Assembly (NCBI GenBank): GCA_029256485.1
Contig: JAQSXU010000021.1
Location: forward strand, 20,877 to 84,876
Source: Clostridiaceae bacterium
GTDB taxonomy: Bacteria > Bacillota_A > Clostridia > Clostridiales > Clostridiaceae
Direction: 5' to 3'
DNA: 64,000 bases
Shown: piece by piece, positions 25,425 to 34,786 of the stretch
Layout of the letters: each line of letters starts with the position of its first letter
Numbering within the stretch: the first letter of the stretch is position 1
Translations under genes and position numbers: made by a program
The notes under the pieces: model-generated
What the model saw: the letters and a program-made list of their open reading frames with translations, nothing else
Told to the model about the DNA's origin: nothing
The model's database searches: none

Positions 25425-26786
25425 TTGGGTAATATAGAATATTTAAAAATTAATCTTCCTGAAGATGTTTTAAAACTTAAATACTACGGAGATTTTAATG
25501 AGGAACTTAAACATATAGACAGGCTTCTTAAAAAGGGAATTCCAACTGCGTTAAGAAAAAGGCTGGAAATTGAAAAAGATATTATTACAGTAATTCAAAG
25601 ACAATATCCATTTTCATTTAAAGAGGCTCTTGGTGTAATGCAGAAAAATGTTAAGAATTTTAAGGAAGAGGAACTGGTGGCACTTAAAGAGGAGAGTGCT
25701 GCAGACTGGATTTTCATTAATGGAGAAGTACATTTCCAGAATCGATTTTTCTTAAATCTAGTAAAGACACGTCCAGATATTGCAGAAAGACTCATTGATA
25801 ATGGTACTGATGATGACACCGCAAAAAAGACTAATCTTCTAAATAATACAATTAAGGAAATGAAGAAAAATGGCGGGAAGGCTTATTACATAAGAATAAA
25901 GTCCTCTATAAAAATAAAGGAAGAGGCAGCAGAGCCAGGGAAAAATATTAATGTTTACATTCCAATACCTGTAAAATGTCAGCAGGTAAAAAATATACAC
26001 ATATTAAGCACATCACCAAAAGCGAAATTAATATGTGATGAAAATTATCCTCAAAGAACGGCATTTTTTAGTGAAATGCTGGGGGATAATAGAGAATTTA
26101 CTGTTGAATATTCATATGAAAATCATGTTAAGTATGTAAATCCAGATCCCAAGGAAGTTCGCAGTGTACAACCGGATTTTGATATAGAAGAGTTGGCACC
26201 TCATATTATGTTTACACCTTATATAAGAGAACTTTTAAGGGAGATAATAGGTGACGAGACTAATCCTCTTATAAAAGCGAGGAAAATATATGATTTTGTT
26301 ACAACAAAAATAATGTATTCATTTATGAGAGAGTATCTGACAATTGATAATATTCCTGAGTATGCTGCAGCTAATTTAAAAGGTGATTGCGGTGTACAAG
26401 CACTGCTGTTCATTACATTATGCAGATGCGCCAAAATTCCTGCCAGGTGGCAGTCGGGATTATATGTAACTCCATATTTTGTTGGTAACCACGACTGGGC
26501 ACAATTTTATATAGAACCATATGGCTGGCTATTTGCTGATTGTTCATTTGGAGGAAGTGCATATAGAAGTGGTGAGGAGGAAAGATGGAATTTCTATTTT
26601 GGAAATTTAGATCCGTTTAGAATGCCTGCAAATTCTGAGTTTCAGTATGATTTTAATCCAAATAAAAAATTTCTAAGAGGGGATCCTTATGACAATCAAC
26701 GTGGAGAATGCGAATACAAGCATAGAGGATTGCTGTTCTATGAATTTGATTCCAATCCAGAACTTATAGAGATTCGTGAATTATAA
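25425..26786 (+). CDS. transglutaminase-like domain protein
   Basis: A 453-residue soluble protein. The N-terminal 130 residues are helical with no recognised fold; a beta-rich middle follows. The transglutaminase-like core begins near residue 275: the catalytic Cys is in LKGDCGVQALLFITLCRCAKIPARW (near 322), the His in GNHDWAQFYIE, and the Asp in WLFADCSFGG. Such proteins act as peptidases or cross-linkers. No signal peptide is present, so it is probably cytoplasmic. The start is TTG, placed by AGAGGTGAG just upstream. A secreted glycosidase-like gene follows 50 bases later. Confidence 0.82.
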   Translation: MGNIEYLKINLPEDVLKLKYYGDFNEELKHIDRLLKKGIPTALRKRLEIEKDIITVIQRQYPFSFKEALGVMQKNVKNFKEEELVALKEESAADWIFINGEVHFQNRFFLNLVKTRPDIAERLIDNGTDDDTAKKTNLLNNTIKEMKKNGGKAYYIRIKSSIKIKEEAAEPGKNINVYIPIPVKCQQVKNIHILSTSPKAKLICDENYPQRTAFFSEMLGDNREFTVEYSYENHVKYVNPDPKEVRSVQPDFDIEELAPHIMFTPYIRELLREIIGDETNPLIKARKIYDFVTTKIMYSFMREYLTIDNIPEYAAANLKGDCGVQALLFITLCRCAKIPARWQSGLYVTPYFVGNHDWAQFYIEPYGWLFADCSFGGSAYRSGEEERWNFYFGNLDPFRMPANSEFQYDFNPNKKFLRGDPYDNQRGECEYKHRGLLFYEFDSNPELIEIREL

Positions 26787-26835
26787 TTAAACCAATAATA
26801 ATTAGAAATACTTTTAGATAGGAGAAGAATTATTT

Positions 26836-28380
26836 ATGAAAAAGATTACCCCAAGATGTATATCTGTATTTGTATTCATATTAGTTATGTTGATTGGTAT
26901 TCCTAATTATACAGCTCATGCGGCAGCGCAAAGTGAAACCAGGGCCGTATGGATATCTACTGTTTACAATATTGACTGGCCTAAAACAGCAGACCCCAGG
27001 CAGGAACTGAGTAATGACTTTGATTTGCTGCAAAGAACAGGTTTAAATACAGTATATCTTCAGGTTAGAAGTATGGGAGATGCTCTTTATCCAACAAGCT
27101 ATGCTCCCTGGTCAAAATATTTAACAGGCACATTAGGGAAAGACCCTGGATATGATCCATTGGCTTACGCAATAGCTGAAAGTAAGAAAAAAAGTTTACA
27201 GCTACATGCTTGGTTTAACCCATTCAGAATATCAGATAGCGCTTCCTTTGATAAAAATGACTATTTATCAAAATTGCCAAATGGAAATATATTAAAGAAT
27301 AATCCTCAGTGGCTTGTTACTTATGCTAATTATACTATGATAAATCCAGGAATCCCTGAGGCAAGAGCTTATGTCATTAAAACAATAATGGATGTGGTAA
27401 ATAGATATGATATAGCAGGTGTTCATTTAGATGATTATTTCTACCCATATCCAAAAACAGGATATGAATTTGATGACTCAAATGAGTATAATTTATATGG
27501 CAGTGGTATGACACTAGATGATTGGAGAAGGGACAATGTTAATAAATTTGTTAAGGATTTAAACAGTGCAATAAAGTCTTCTAACAAAGATATTAAATTT
27601 GGAATAAGCCCATTTGGCATATGGAAAAATAGCGCTGCTGAAGGCGGAAGTAATACTAATGGACTGGAAAGCTACTACGCAACATACTCCGATTCAGTTA
27701 AATGGGTTAAGAATAATTGGGTTGATTATATAGTACCTCAGGTGTATTGGAGTATAGGAAACAACGTTGCAGACTTTGAAAGAATAGTAAAGTGGTGGAA
27801 TGAAGTTGTAAAAGGTACAAATGTAAATTTAATTATTGGACAAGCTGCCTACAAATTGGGGGGCGAATTCAGTTCTTCTGATGAAATAATCAATCAGATA
27901 AAAATAATAAGGACATTAGATAATGTTAAGGGAAATTCAATATTCTCATTCAGTCAAATAAAAGAGGACAAATTAGGGCTAAGAAGTAAATTAGATAATT
28001 TATATAATCAGGATTGGAAGTTCATAGATAATAAGTGGTATTTTTTTAATTCCTATACAGGAGAAAAATATAAAGGTTGGCTACTAGATAGAGGGATTTG
28101 GTATTATCTTGATCCTGTTACTGGAGCAATGAAAACTGGATGGTTATTTTATAATGGAAATTGGTATTACTTAAATATTTCTGGTAAAATGCAAACCTCA
28201 TGGGCATTCATTGGCGGGGTTTGGTATTATTTCAGGCCATCAGGAGCAATGAGTACAGGCTGGGTTTCATATAACAATAAGTGGTATTATATGGATTCAT
28301 CAGGTGCTATGAGAACTGGGTGGATATGGTATAATGGAAAATGGTATTATTGCCGTAGTGACGGCAGTATGGTTTATTAG
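26836..28380 (+). CDS. secreted GHL10 (DUF187) hydrolase with choline-binding-type repeats
   Basis: A 514-residue exported protein. Residues 1-30 are a signal peptide with cleavage expected after TAHAAA. Residues about 35-370 form the glycosyl-hydrolase-like 10 TIM barrel: ETRAVWISTVYNIDWP, LNTVYLQVRSMGDALYPTS and HLDDYFYPYP. Residues about 390-514 carry five or six aromatic repeats of about 20 residues, such as GAMKTGWLFYNGNWYYL, of the CW_binding_1 type that hold proteins on choline- or glycan-decorated walls. It is probably a peptidoglycan or wall-glycan hydrolase at the cell surface. A perfect 21-bp hairpin follows. Confidence 0.9.
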   Translation: MKKITPRCISVFVFILVMLIGIPNYTAHAAAQSETRAVWISTVYNIDWPKTADPRQELSNDFDLLQRTGLNTVYLQVRSMGDALYPTSYAPWSKYLTGTLGKDPGYDPLAYAIAESKKKSLQLHAWFNPFRISDSASFDKNDYLSKLPNGNILKNNPQWLVTYANYTMINPGIPEARAYVIKTIMDVVNRYDIAGVHLDDYFYPYPKTGYEFDDSNEYNLYGSGMTLDDWRRDNVNKFVKDLNSAIKSSNKDIKFGISPFGIWKNSAAEGGSNTNGLESYYATYSDSVKWVKNNWVDYIVPQVYWSIGNNVADFERIVKWWNEVVKGTNVNLIIGQAAYKLGGEFSSSDEIINQIKIIRTLDNVKGNSIFSFSQIKEDKLGLRSKLDNLYNQDWKFIDNKWYFFNSYTGEKYKGWLLDRGIWYYLDPVTGAMKTGWLFYNGNWYYLNISGKMQTSWAFIGGVWYYFRPSGAMSTGWVSYNNKWYYMDSSGAMRTGWIWYNGKWYYCRSDGSMVY

Positions 28381-28428
28381 AAATAATTGAAGAACCTGTA
28401 TTTATTAACAGGTTCTTCAATTATTTCT
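28379..28428 (+). terminator. 21-bp stem hairpin
   Basis: A perfect 21-bp inverted repeat with arms 28379-28399 and 28408-28428 around an 8-base loop. It starts inside the stop codon of the GHL10 gene. There is no strong T tract, so the exact termination efficiency is unsure. Confidence 0.75.
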
Positions 28429-28447
28429 AAAGAGTTTGAAAATTATA

Positions 28448-28476
28448 TTGACAAGTTTATGTAAAAATATTAAAAT
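28448..28476 (+). promoter_or_regulatory. promoter of the LacI-type regulator and maltodextrin operon
   Basis: TTGACA (28448-28453), 17 bases, TAAAAT (28471-28476): a near-consensus sigma-A promoter. The LacI-type operator lies 8 bases downstream, about where transcription starts. Confidence 0.85.
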
Positions 28477-28484
28477 TAAATTAA

Positions 28485-28498
28485 CTTAAACGATTAAG
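28485..28498 (+). promoter_or_regulatory. LacI-family operator O1
   Basis: CTTAAACGATTAAG, an even palindrome with the central CG typical of LacI-family sites. It covers the expected start of transcription of the regulator gene. An identical copy occurs at 29465. Confidence 0.85.
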
Positions 28499-28532
28499 TA
28501 ATTAACTTATCAAATTGTTAGGCGGGATAAAA

Positions 28533-29444
28533 ATGAAGAAAGTTACAATGAAAGATATCGCAAGCCGCGCAGAAGTATCTTTAGCAACAGTATCTTATGT
28601 ACTAAATAATAGTGAGAAGGAAAAAATCAATGATGAAACCAAGAAAAAAATTTTTAAAATTGCTAAGGAACTTAATTATGTTCCAAACTTAACTGCTCGT
28701 TCTCTGGTTAATAAAAAATCTCAGCTTATCGGAGTTATAATTGTAAGAGATTATGAATCAGAAGGCCCATGGAAGAGAAATTTTTACAATAGCTATATAA
28801 ATGCACTAGAAAAAATACTGGGTAATGAAGGATATCACTTGCTGATAGCAAATGTACCTTTAAATAAACCTGATTTAGATATTGTCCTTCAAAGACAGCT
28901 TGATGCTGTATTCGTTATTGATGTGGATGAAAAGTTTTTCTACAAAATTTCTAATAGATTCACTGTTCCAATAATAGTTGTTGACAGTATCATAGATGAC
29001 GGACTTTTTTATAAGATTCTACCTGATTTTGAGGGTTCAATAAAGAGGGCTTTAGATGATATAAATGACAAAGACACTTATCTTATAACTGAGAGATTTA
29101 ATAATAGCAGAATTATGAATTCAATTAATAATTCTTTTTACAACAGAAGTGAAAACGTTTATGTAATGGATTCTTTAAAAGGCATGGAAAACTTTCTTAA
29201 AGAAAGAAAAAATGCTAAGGGAATAATAATAAATGAATATATTGCATTATTAGCTGAAAGATATGTGGACAGTAATAATCTTACTGTTATAGCTACATGT
29301 GGGGATTCATATTTACTTCCTCAAAGTATAAAAATTCTTGAATTTAAGGTAGCAAAAAAAGCAGAGAAGTCTGTTGAATTAATGAAAGAACTTTTAGAAA
29401 AGAGATATAGAGGAGATAAATATTTGATATTAAAAGCGGAGTAA
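28533..29444 (+). CDS. LacI family transcriptional regulator
   Basis: A 303-residue repressor. The N-terminal helix-turn-helix and hinge read MKKVTMKDIASRAEVSLATVSYVLNNSEKEKIND and end LNYVPNLTARSLVNKKSQLIGVI. The rest is the periplasmic-binding-protein-like effector domain. AGGCGGGAT precedes the ATG at 28533; six open codons upstream lack a ribosome site. Two identical palindromes, one before this gene and one before the binding-protein gene, suggest autoregulation and control of the maltodextrin operon. The effector is probably a maltodextrin or a sugar phosphate. Confidence 0.92.
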   Translation: MKKVTMKDIASRAEVSLATVSYVLNNSEKEKINDETKKKIFKIAKELNYVPNLTARSLVNKKSQLIGVIIVRDYESEGPWKRNFYNSYINALEKILGNEGYHLLIANVPLNKPDLDIVLQRQLDAVFVIDVDEKFFYKISNRFTVPIIVVDSIIDDGLFYKILPDFEGSIKRALDDINDKDTYLITERFNNSRIMNSINNSFYNRSENVYVMDSLKGMENFLKERKNAKGIIINEYIALLAERYVDSNNLTVIATCGDSYLLPQSIKILEFKVAKKAEKSVELMKELLEKRYRGDKYLILKAE

Positions 29445-29464
29445 AATCCGTTTAAATATAAATG

Positions 29465-29478
29465 CTTAAACGATTAAG
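29465..29478 (+). promoter_or_regulatory. LacI-family operator O2
   Basis: CTTAAACGATTAAG, identical to O1, ending one base before the GGAGG of the binding-protein gene. No clear promoter lies between the regulator gene and O2, so it may act as a roadblock within a shared transcript. Confidence 0.8.
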
Positions 29479-29492
29479 TGGAGGGGTGTATT

Positions 29493-30725
29493 ATGAAAAG
29501 TAAAAAAATCATGACCGCTTTTTTGGCAATGACAATGATTGCATCATTTGCAGGCTGCAGCAATTCAAAATCAGCCAGTGCTACAAATAATGATACAAGT
29601 GAGAAAAAGGATGTTACTATAACTATATGGCATCAATATCTTCCTGAAGTGCAGAAACAACTGGAAGAGTCATTTAAAAGTTTCACTGATCAGACAGGCA
29701 TAAAGGTTAAATTTGAAAAACAAGAGAATTTTGATAACAAAATTGAAGTAGCAGCTCAAAGTGGCAAACTTCCGGATATAATAATAGGCTCAAACGATTC
29801 AGTTGGTAAGCTTTCCGTAATGGGCGCCATTGAACCAGTAAGTGATCTGATTTCCAAAACAGATTTAAAAGATACCATTAATACAGCTGTGGATGGGTTT
29901 ACATATAAGGGTAAACTCTATGGTGCTCCAGGTCATTTGGAAACGGTTACCTTGATTTATAACAAGGATTTGATTTCAGAAGTACCAAAGACTATGGATG
30001 AATTACTGCAGAAGACTAAGGATTTAACCAAAAATGGTGTTTATGGATTCATAATACCACCCAAGGATGCATATTTTAATTCAGCCTTTTTTAATGGATC
30101 TAACAAAGAAAAATATTTAACTAAGGATGGAAAAGCTGCTTTAAATACATCAGAAAATATTGAAACATTGAAATATTTACAGCAGTTAAGTGCAAATTTT
30201 CCAAAGGATTTGGACACTCAGATGGTATCCAAGCTATTTGATGATAAAAAAGCTGCCATGATGATAAGCGGACCATGGGATATAGCAAAGCTTAAGGAGT
30301 TAAAAATTAACTATGGTTTAGCTTTAATACCTACTGATAGTAAAACAGGAAAACCCGGAGCTCCATATGTTAACGTTCAGGGTATGATGATGACAAGCAA
30401 CTGCAAGGATAAGGAAGCAGCAGCAAAAGTAATGAAATATTACCTTAGTGATAAAGTTGCCATGGCATACTTTAAGGCAGGGGGCTATATGCCTGCAAAT
30501 GGAACTATATATAATAATGATGAAGTAAAGACAAATACTGATTTATTAGCATTTAAAGCACAGGCAGAGGCTGGAGTTTCTCTTCCAAACATTCCCGAAA
30601 TGGGAGTTATGTGGACACCAGCAGGTGACCTTTTACAGGAAACAGTTGTATTAAAACAGGATGCACAAGCTTCAGCAGTGAAGTTCCAGAAAAAGGCCGA
30701 GGATGCTATTGCTAATATGAAATAA
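29493..30725 (+). CDS. maltodextrin-type ABC transporter substrate-binding lipoprotein
   Basis: A 410-residue lipoprotein. The signal peptide ends in a lipobox with the lipidated Cys in FAGCSN near residue 21. The mature part is a family 1 solute-binding protein: VTITIWHQYLPEVQKQLEESF, GKLPDIIIGSNDS and KAAMMISGPWDIAKL. GGAGGGG sets the ATG at 29493, not the earlier in-frame ATG. It is followed by two MalF/MalG-type permeases and an intracellular amylase, so the substrate is most likely malto-oligosaccharides or cyclodextrins. No ATPase gene is in the operon, so it probably shares an MsmX-like ATPase encoded elsewhere. Confidence 0.9.
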   Translation: MKSKKIMTAFLAMTMIASFAGCSNSKSASATNNDTSEKKDVTITIWHQYLPEVQKQLEESFKSFTDQTGIKVKFEKQENFDNKIEVAAQSGKLPDIIIGSNDSVGKLSVMGAIEPVSDLISKTDLKDTINTAVDGFTYKGKLYGAPGHLETVTLIYNKDLISEVPKTMDELLQKTKDLTKNGVYGFIIPPKDAYFNSAFFNGSNKEKYLTKDGKAALNTSENIETLKYLQQLSANFPKDLDTQMVSKLFDDKKAAMMISGPWDIAKLKELKINYGLALIPTDSKTGKPGAPYVNVQGMMMTSNCKDKEAAAKVMKYYLSDKVAMAYFKAGGYMPANGTIYNNDEVKTNTDLLAFKAQAEAGVSLPNIPEMGVMWTPAGDLLQETVVLKQDAQASAVKFQKKAEDAIANMK

Positions 30726-30733
30726 GAATTTAA

Positions 30734-30750
30734 GGGGCCTTAAAAGCCCC
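30734..30750 (+). terminator. weak hairpin between binding-protein and permease genes
   Basis: GGGGC (30734-30738) / GCCCC (30746-30750), extended by AAGAAT/ATTCTT on the outside, with a short T-containing tail. Placed here it would lower permease relative to binding-protein expression, a common arrangement in such operons. Confidence 0.45.
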
Positions 30751-30776
30751 ATTCTTAATATTAAGGAGGAATAAGC

Positions 30777-31667
30777 ATGGCTATTAAGAAAAAAGGCAGG
30801 CCCTACATCTATATAGCACCATCGTTAATAGGAATAATATTAATTGAGGTATTACCAATACTCTATTGTGTTTATATCTCCTTTACCAATATGAATATGT
30901 ATCATTGGAGGAATTATCAGTTTATTGGACTAGCAAGCTATACTAAAGTATTAAAGGGGTTAGACAGCGAGTTCTATATGGTTTTGCTGAGAACAATATT
31001 TTGGACAGTTATTAATTTAGTTTTACAAGTGGGATTTGGAATTTTCCTTGCTCTTATTTTAAACATAAAAGAGCTTAAATTTAAAGGTATTATGAGAACT
31101 TTACTTATCCTTCCCTGGGCAATTCCCGGATATATATCTTCCCTTATATGGAAGGGTATGTTTAATTTTGACTTTGGAATAGTTAATACTATATTTGTAA
31201 GGCTTGGTATGCACAAAATAGAATGGCTCACATCTCCTACTTATGGTTTGATAGCCTGCATTGTTGTAAATGTTTGGTTAGCAACACCATTTATGATGAC
31301 TGTGTGTCTTGGAGCACTTCAAAGCATTGATAGTTCTCTTTACGAAGCTGCTGAAATTGACGGAGCTAATACTTTTCATAAATTTAAAAGTATTACACTG
31401 CCCCTTATAAGACCAATGCTTATTGCGCCTATTATATTAACTACTTTTTTAACGTTTAAACAATTCGATATTATTTATCTTATGACCGGTGGTCTTGGCG
31501 GGAAGTTGGATGTGGTTATAACCTACGCATATAATAAAGCTTTTGTCACAAAAAACTACTCTTACAGCTCTGCTTTTTCAGTAATTATATTTATAATACT
31601 TCTTGTATTTACTGTAATTAATATGAAAGCTACCAGTAGAAAGGAGAAGGCCGATTATGAGGAATAA
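30777..31667 (+). CDS. ABC sugar permease, MalF type
   Basis: A 296-residue inner-membrane permease with six helices. The ATPase-contact EAA loop reads YEAAEIDGANTFHKFKSITLPLIRPML near residue 190. The N-terminus KKKGRPYIYIAPSLIGIILIEVLP is typical of MalF/UgpA relatives without the large MalF loop. AAGGAGG precedes the ATG. The gene overlaps the next permease by 11 bases, so the two are made together and form the transporter channel. Confidence 0.93.
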   Translation: MAIKKKGRPYIYIAPSLIGIILIEVLPILYCVYISFTNMNMYHWRNYQFIGLASYTKVLKGLDSEFYMVLLRTIFWTVINLVLQVGFGIFLALILNIKELKFKGIMRTLLILPWAIPGYISSLIWKGMFNFDFGIVNTIFVRLGMHKIEWLTSPTYGLIACIVVNVWLATPFMMTVCLGALQSIDSSLYEAAEIDGANTFHKFKSITLPLIRPMLIAPIILTTFLTFKQFDIIYLMTGGLGGKLDVVITYAYNKAFVTKNYSYSSAFSVIIFIILLVFTVINMKATSRKEKADYEE

Positions 31668-32505
31668 AAGCAAAACCATTGTAAAATGCACATCTGCATA
31701 TATAATTTTAATAATTGCAATAATATTTGCCATATTGCCAGTGTTATGGGTTTTATCCACATCTTTGGACGCAATTAATAGTTTGTCTAGTACTTCTTTA
31801 GGCTTACTTCCCAGAAAATTCACTCTAAATAATTATAAGGAAATGCTGTTTGGAGCCAATAGTCATTTTTTCACATGGTTTTTTAACAGTGTGTTTGTAG
31901 CAGTTACCACAACAATTTTATGCCTTTTCCTTGGAATTACTGCTGCATATGCTTGTTCTAGATTTAGATTTAAAGGAAGAAAAACTTTTTTAAATATGTT
32001 TCTTTTATTAAATGCTTTTCCAAATATATTAAGTATTGTAGCATATTATAAAATATTATCATCTCTAAACTTAGTAAATACTCTCAGCGGACTAATAATT
32101 ATTTACGCTGGAGGACAGCTGGTATTTACGGTATGGAATCTTAAAGGATACTTTGATACAGTACCCTATGAAATTGAAGAGGCAAGTTTAATTGATGGGG
32201 CAACTCCCTTTGATATTTTCTCAAAGATAGTACTTCCCCTTTCTAAGCCAGCTTTAGCAGTTACCTCTTTATTTATTTTTATGGCAGCCTGGAATGAATA
32301 TATTTTTGCAATGACCTTTACTTCCAATAAAAGTATATACACACTTTCAGTAGCATTATGGTCTTTACAAAATGCAGGAGATTATTCTACAAACTGGCCA
32401 TTATTTGCTGCCGGATCAATTATAATAGCTATTCCAGTAATTATTGTATTTTTATTTTTACAAAAAAGCTTAGTATCAGGATTAACAATAGGAAGTTCCA
32501 AGTAG
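31657..32505 (+). CDS. ABC sugar permease, MalG type
   Basis: A 282-residue six-helix permease. The EAA loop is EIEEASLIDGATPFDIFSKIVLPLSKPAL near residue 172, and the start ATYIILIIAIIFAILPVLWVLSTSLD-like segment is that of MalG/UgpE. It starts inside the preceding gene, with AAAGGAG as ribosome site. Together with the MalF-type subunit it forms the membrane pore for the maltodextrin-type binding protein. Confidence 0.93.
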   Translation: MRNKSKTIVKCTSAYIILIIAIIFAILPVLWVLSTSLDAINSLSSTSLGLLPRKFTLNNYKEMLFGANSHFFTWFFNSVFVAVTTTILCLFLGITAAYACSRFRFKGRKTFLNMFLLLNAFPNILSIVAYYKILSSLNLVNTLSGLIIIYAGGQLVFTVWNLKGYFDTVPYEIEEASLIDGATPFDIFSKIVLPLSKPALAVTSLFIFMAAWNEYIFAMTFTSNKSIYTLSVALWSLQNAGDYSTNWPLFAAGSIIIAIPVIIVFLFLQKSLVSGLTIGSSK

Positions 32506-32552
32506 AAAGGCATTTATAAAAATAAGTAAATTTGTTTTTAGGAGGGGTCAAA

Positions 32553-34253
32553 ATGGTAATAGAAGCCATACAACATATAAGCGACAGCAGCTATGCATAT
32601 GCAGTTGGCGAAAATTCATTGATGATTAAAATAAGAGTTAAAAAAGCGGATGTGGAAAGCGTAAATTTGTACTATGGAGATAGGTATGAAACTTCTAAAG
32701 AAATTACTATGTACAAAACAGAAATGGATATTTCCTATTCTGATGATTTATTTGACTATTATGAGGCTAACATTAGCCCAGGCTTTAATAGAATAGGATA
32801 TTATTTTGAAATTATAGACTGTAATGAAACTATAATATATTCACAGGGAAGATTCTTAAATAAACCTCCAAAGGAAAGAAATCAGTTATTTATGTTTTCA
32901 TATATATGCAGGGCAGATATATATGAAGGATACAAGTGGTGGCAGGATATGGTGGTGTACCAAATCTTTATAGACAGATTCTACAAAGATGGAATTGATG
33001 AAAGCTGGTACAGGATTCCTACTTCCACCGATATTTATGGGGGCAATCTTAAAGGAATATTAGATAAACTCAGTTATGTAACGGAACTGGGAGGTAACTG
33101 TATATATTTGACACCTATATTTGAGTCCCCAACCTGTCATAAATATGATACAGTGGATTATTATAAAGTAGACAGTAATTTTGGAGATGAAAAAATTTTA
33201 AAAGAATTAATAGATGAGTGTCATAGTAAAGGAATTAAGGTTATTTTTGATGCCGTATTTAATCATACCAGCAATGAGTTTTTTGCATTTAAAGATGCAA
33301 TTGAAAAAGGAAAAAAATCTAAATACTATAACTGGTATTTGTTTAAAGATAATAATGATTATGAATGCTTTGCTTCTTCAAAAACTATGCCAAAACTTAA
33401 TACAGCCTGCAAAGAAGCTGCTCAATATGCAATAGATGTAGCAAAATATTGGATTGAAAAATTCGACATTGATGGCTGGAGACTGGATGTGGCCAATGAA
33501 ATAGATCATAAATTTTGGAGAACATTTAGGGAGCAGGTTAAAAGCGTTAAAAATGATGCCTTCATAGTTGGTGAAGTGTGGGATGGAGGAGAAAGCTATC
33601 TCAATGGAGACCAATATGATTCTGTTATGAATTATCCTTACATGTATGCTTTAATAAATTACTTTGGTAAAGAAAATATGAGTTTAAATGAATTTAACGA
33701 ATATATAAACAATCTTTTCATCAGATATAAAAAGCCAATAAGAAATCAAATGCTGAATCTTATTGACAGTCATGATACCAGCAGATTTCTTTATGAAGCA
33801 GGTGAGAATATAGAAAAGTTGAAGATGGCTGTATTCTTTCAGATGACTTCCATAGGCATACCTATGATATATTATGGAGATGAATTAGGTACAACGGGTG
33901 GAAATGAGCCCGATTGCAGAAGGACAATAAATTTTCAAGATGGTAACAAGGAACTCTTTAAGTACTATAAAAAGCTTATATCAATTAGAAGAAATAGTGA
34001 TGCATTAATGCAGGGTGAGTTTAAAGCAGTCTATTTAAATAAAAATGTTTATGCATATAAAAGATTTACAGCTAATGAGGAAATAATATGTATTTTTAAT
34101 AACAGCAATGACTCAAGTACCATAATATTAGATATAAATGGAAGTAATGTATTTGATTTATATAATAATAGGGAATATGATATAGATTATAATAAATTAA
34201 TTCTTGATCTAAAGCCACTTGATAGATGTATATTAAAAATACAAAAATCCTAA
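32553..34253 (+). CDS. intracellular GH13 amylase (neopullulanase/cyclomaltodextrinase type)
   Basis: A 566-residue alpha-amylase family enzyme with no signal peptide. The N-terminal 115 residues look like a CBM34-type beta domain. The barrel starts WWQDMVVYQIFIDRFYKDG near residue 130. Catalytic segments are DGWRLDVANE (nucleophile Asp), VGEVWDGG (acid/base Glu) and LIDSHDTSRFL (third Asp), with FDAVFNHTS as region I. This is the GH13_20 pattern, which opens cyclodextrins and trims maltodextrins in the cytoplasm. GGAGGGG sets the ATG at 32553. As last gene of the operon it would degrade what the transporter brings in. Confidence 0.92.
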   Translation: MVIEAIQHISDSSYAYAVGENSLMIKIRVKKADVESVNLYYGDRYETSKEITMYKTEMDISYSDDLFDYYEANISPGFNRIGYYFEIIDCNETIIYSQGRFLNKPPKERNQLFMFSYICRADIYEGYKWWQDMVVYQIFIDRFYKDGIDESWYRIPTSTDIYGGNLKGILDKLSYVTELGGNCIYLTPIFESPTCHKYDTVDYYKVDSNFGDEKILKELIDECHSKGIKVIFDAVFNHTSNEFFAFKDAIEKGKKSKYYNWYLFKDNNDYECFASSKTMPKLNTACKEAAQYAIDVAKYWIEKFDIDGWRLDVANEIDHKFWRTFREQVKSVKNDAFIVGEVWDGGESYLNGDQYDSVMNYPYMYALINYFGKENMSLNEFNEYINNLFIRYKKPIRNQMLNLIDSHDTSRFLYEAGENIEKLKMAVFFQMTSIGIPMIYYGDELGTTGGNEPDCRRTINFQDGNKELFKYYKKLISIRRNSDALMQGEFKAVYLNKNVYAYKRFTANEEIICIFNNSNDSSTIILDINGSNVFDLYNNREYDIDYNKLILDLKPLDRCILKIQKS

Positions 34254-34308
34254 TATATTTTATTGGCTTTCAGACGGAATGCTGAATACTTTAGGGAGAA
34301 ATATGTAA

Positions 34309-34647
34309 ATGAACATTCAAATTTTTGGCACTAAAAAATGCTTTAATACTAAGAAAGCTGAAAGATATTTTAAGGAAAGAAAAATTAAATATCAATTTAT
34401 TGATTTGAATGAAAAAGCTTTAAGCAAGGGAGAACTGCAGAGTGTTAGGTCTGGGGTGGGTTTATCTAACCTTATTAATAGTGAAGCAAAGGAATATACT
34501 CTGTTAAATCTAGAACACATAAGAGATGCAGGTATAAGAGAAGAAATATTATTAAATAATCCTAAACTTTATAGAACTCCAATTGTACGCAATGGCAAAC
34601 AGGCTACCGTAGGCTATGAGCCAGAAATTTGGAAACAATGGAAATAG
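34309..34647 (+). CDS. ArsC/Spx family protein (YffB-like)
   Basis: A 112-residue ArsC-fold protein. TKKCFNTKKAERYFKERKIKYQFIDLNEKALSKGELQSV has a single N-terminal Cys in a CxxT motif, so it lacks the CxxC switch of Spx. LYRTPIVRNGKQATVGYEPEIWKQW near the end carries the family Arg-Thr-Pro. True arsenate reduction is unlikely without other ars genes; a glutathione- or thiol-dependent reductase role is possible. The gene starts 55 bases after the amylase gene. A structured repeat begins seven bases after its stop. Confidence 0.8.
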   Translation: MNIQIFGTKKCFNTKKAERYFKERKIKYQFIDLNEKALSKGELQSVRSGVGLSNLINSEAKEYTLLNLEHIRDAGIREEILLNNPKLYRTPIVRNGKQATVGYEPEIWKQWK

Positions 34648-34654
34648 TACTGAA

Positions 34655-34773
34655 AATAACAAAGAATAAAGATTAAATATGGATAGTTTTGACTTTTGGC
34701 AAAACTTTAAAATGATGATTTTCGGCTTTAAGCCGAAAATCATCATTATTTGTTATCTGTTATTTAATCTTTG
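34655..34773. repeat. structured intergenic repeat, copy 1
   Basis: About 119 bp with nested inverted repeats. The outer arms are AAAGATTAAATA (34668-34679) and TATTTAATCTTT (34761-34772), with ATAACAAA (34657) facing TTTGTTAT (34749). Inside are two hairpins: AGTTTTG/CAAAACT, and a perfect 37-bp palindrome at 34711-34747 with 18-bp arms around GATTTTCGGCTT. The same order of elements recurs at 39097-39217 with changed but still pairing stems. It carries no ORF and may also terminate transcription of the ArsC-like gene. Confidence 0.75.
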
Positions 34774-34786
34774 ATATTTAGTATGA

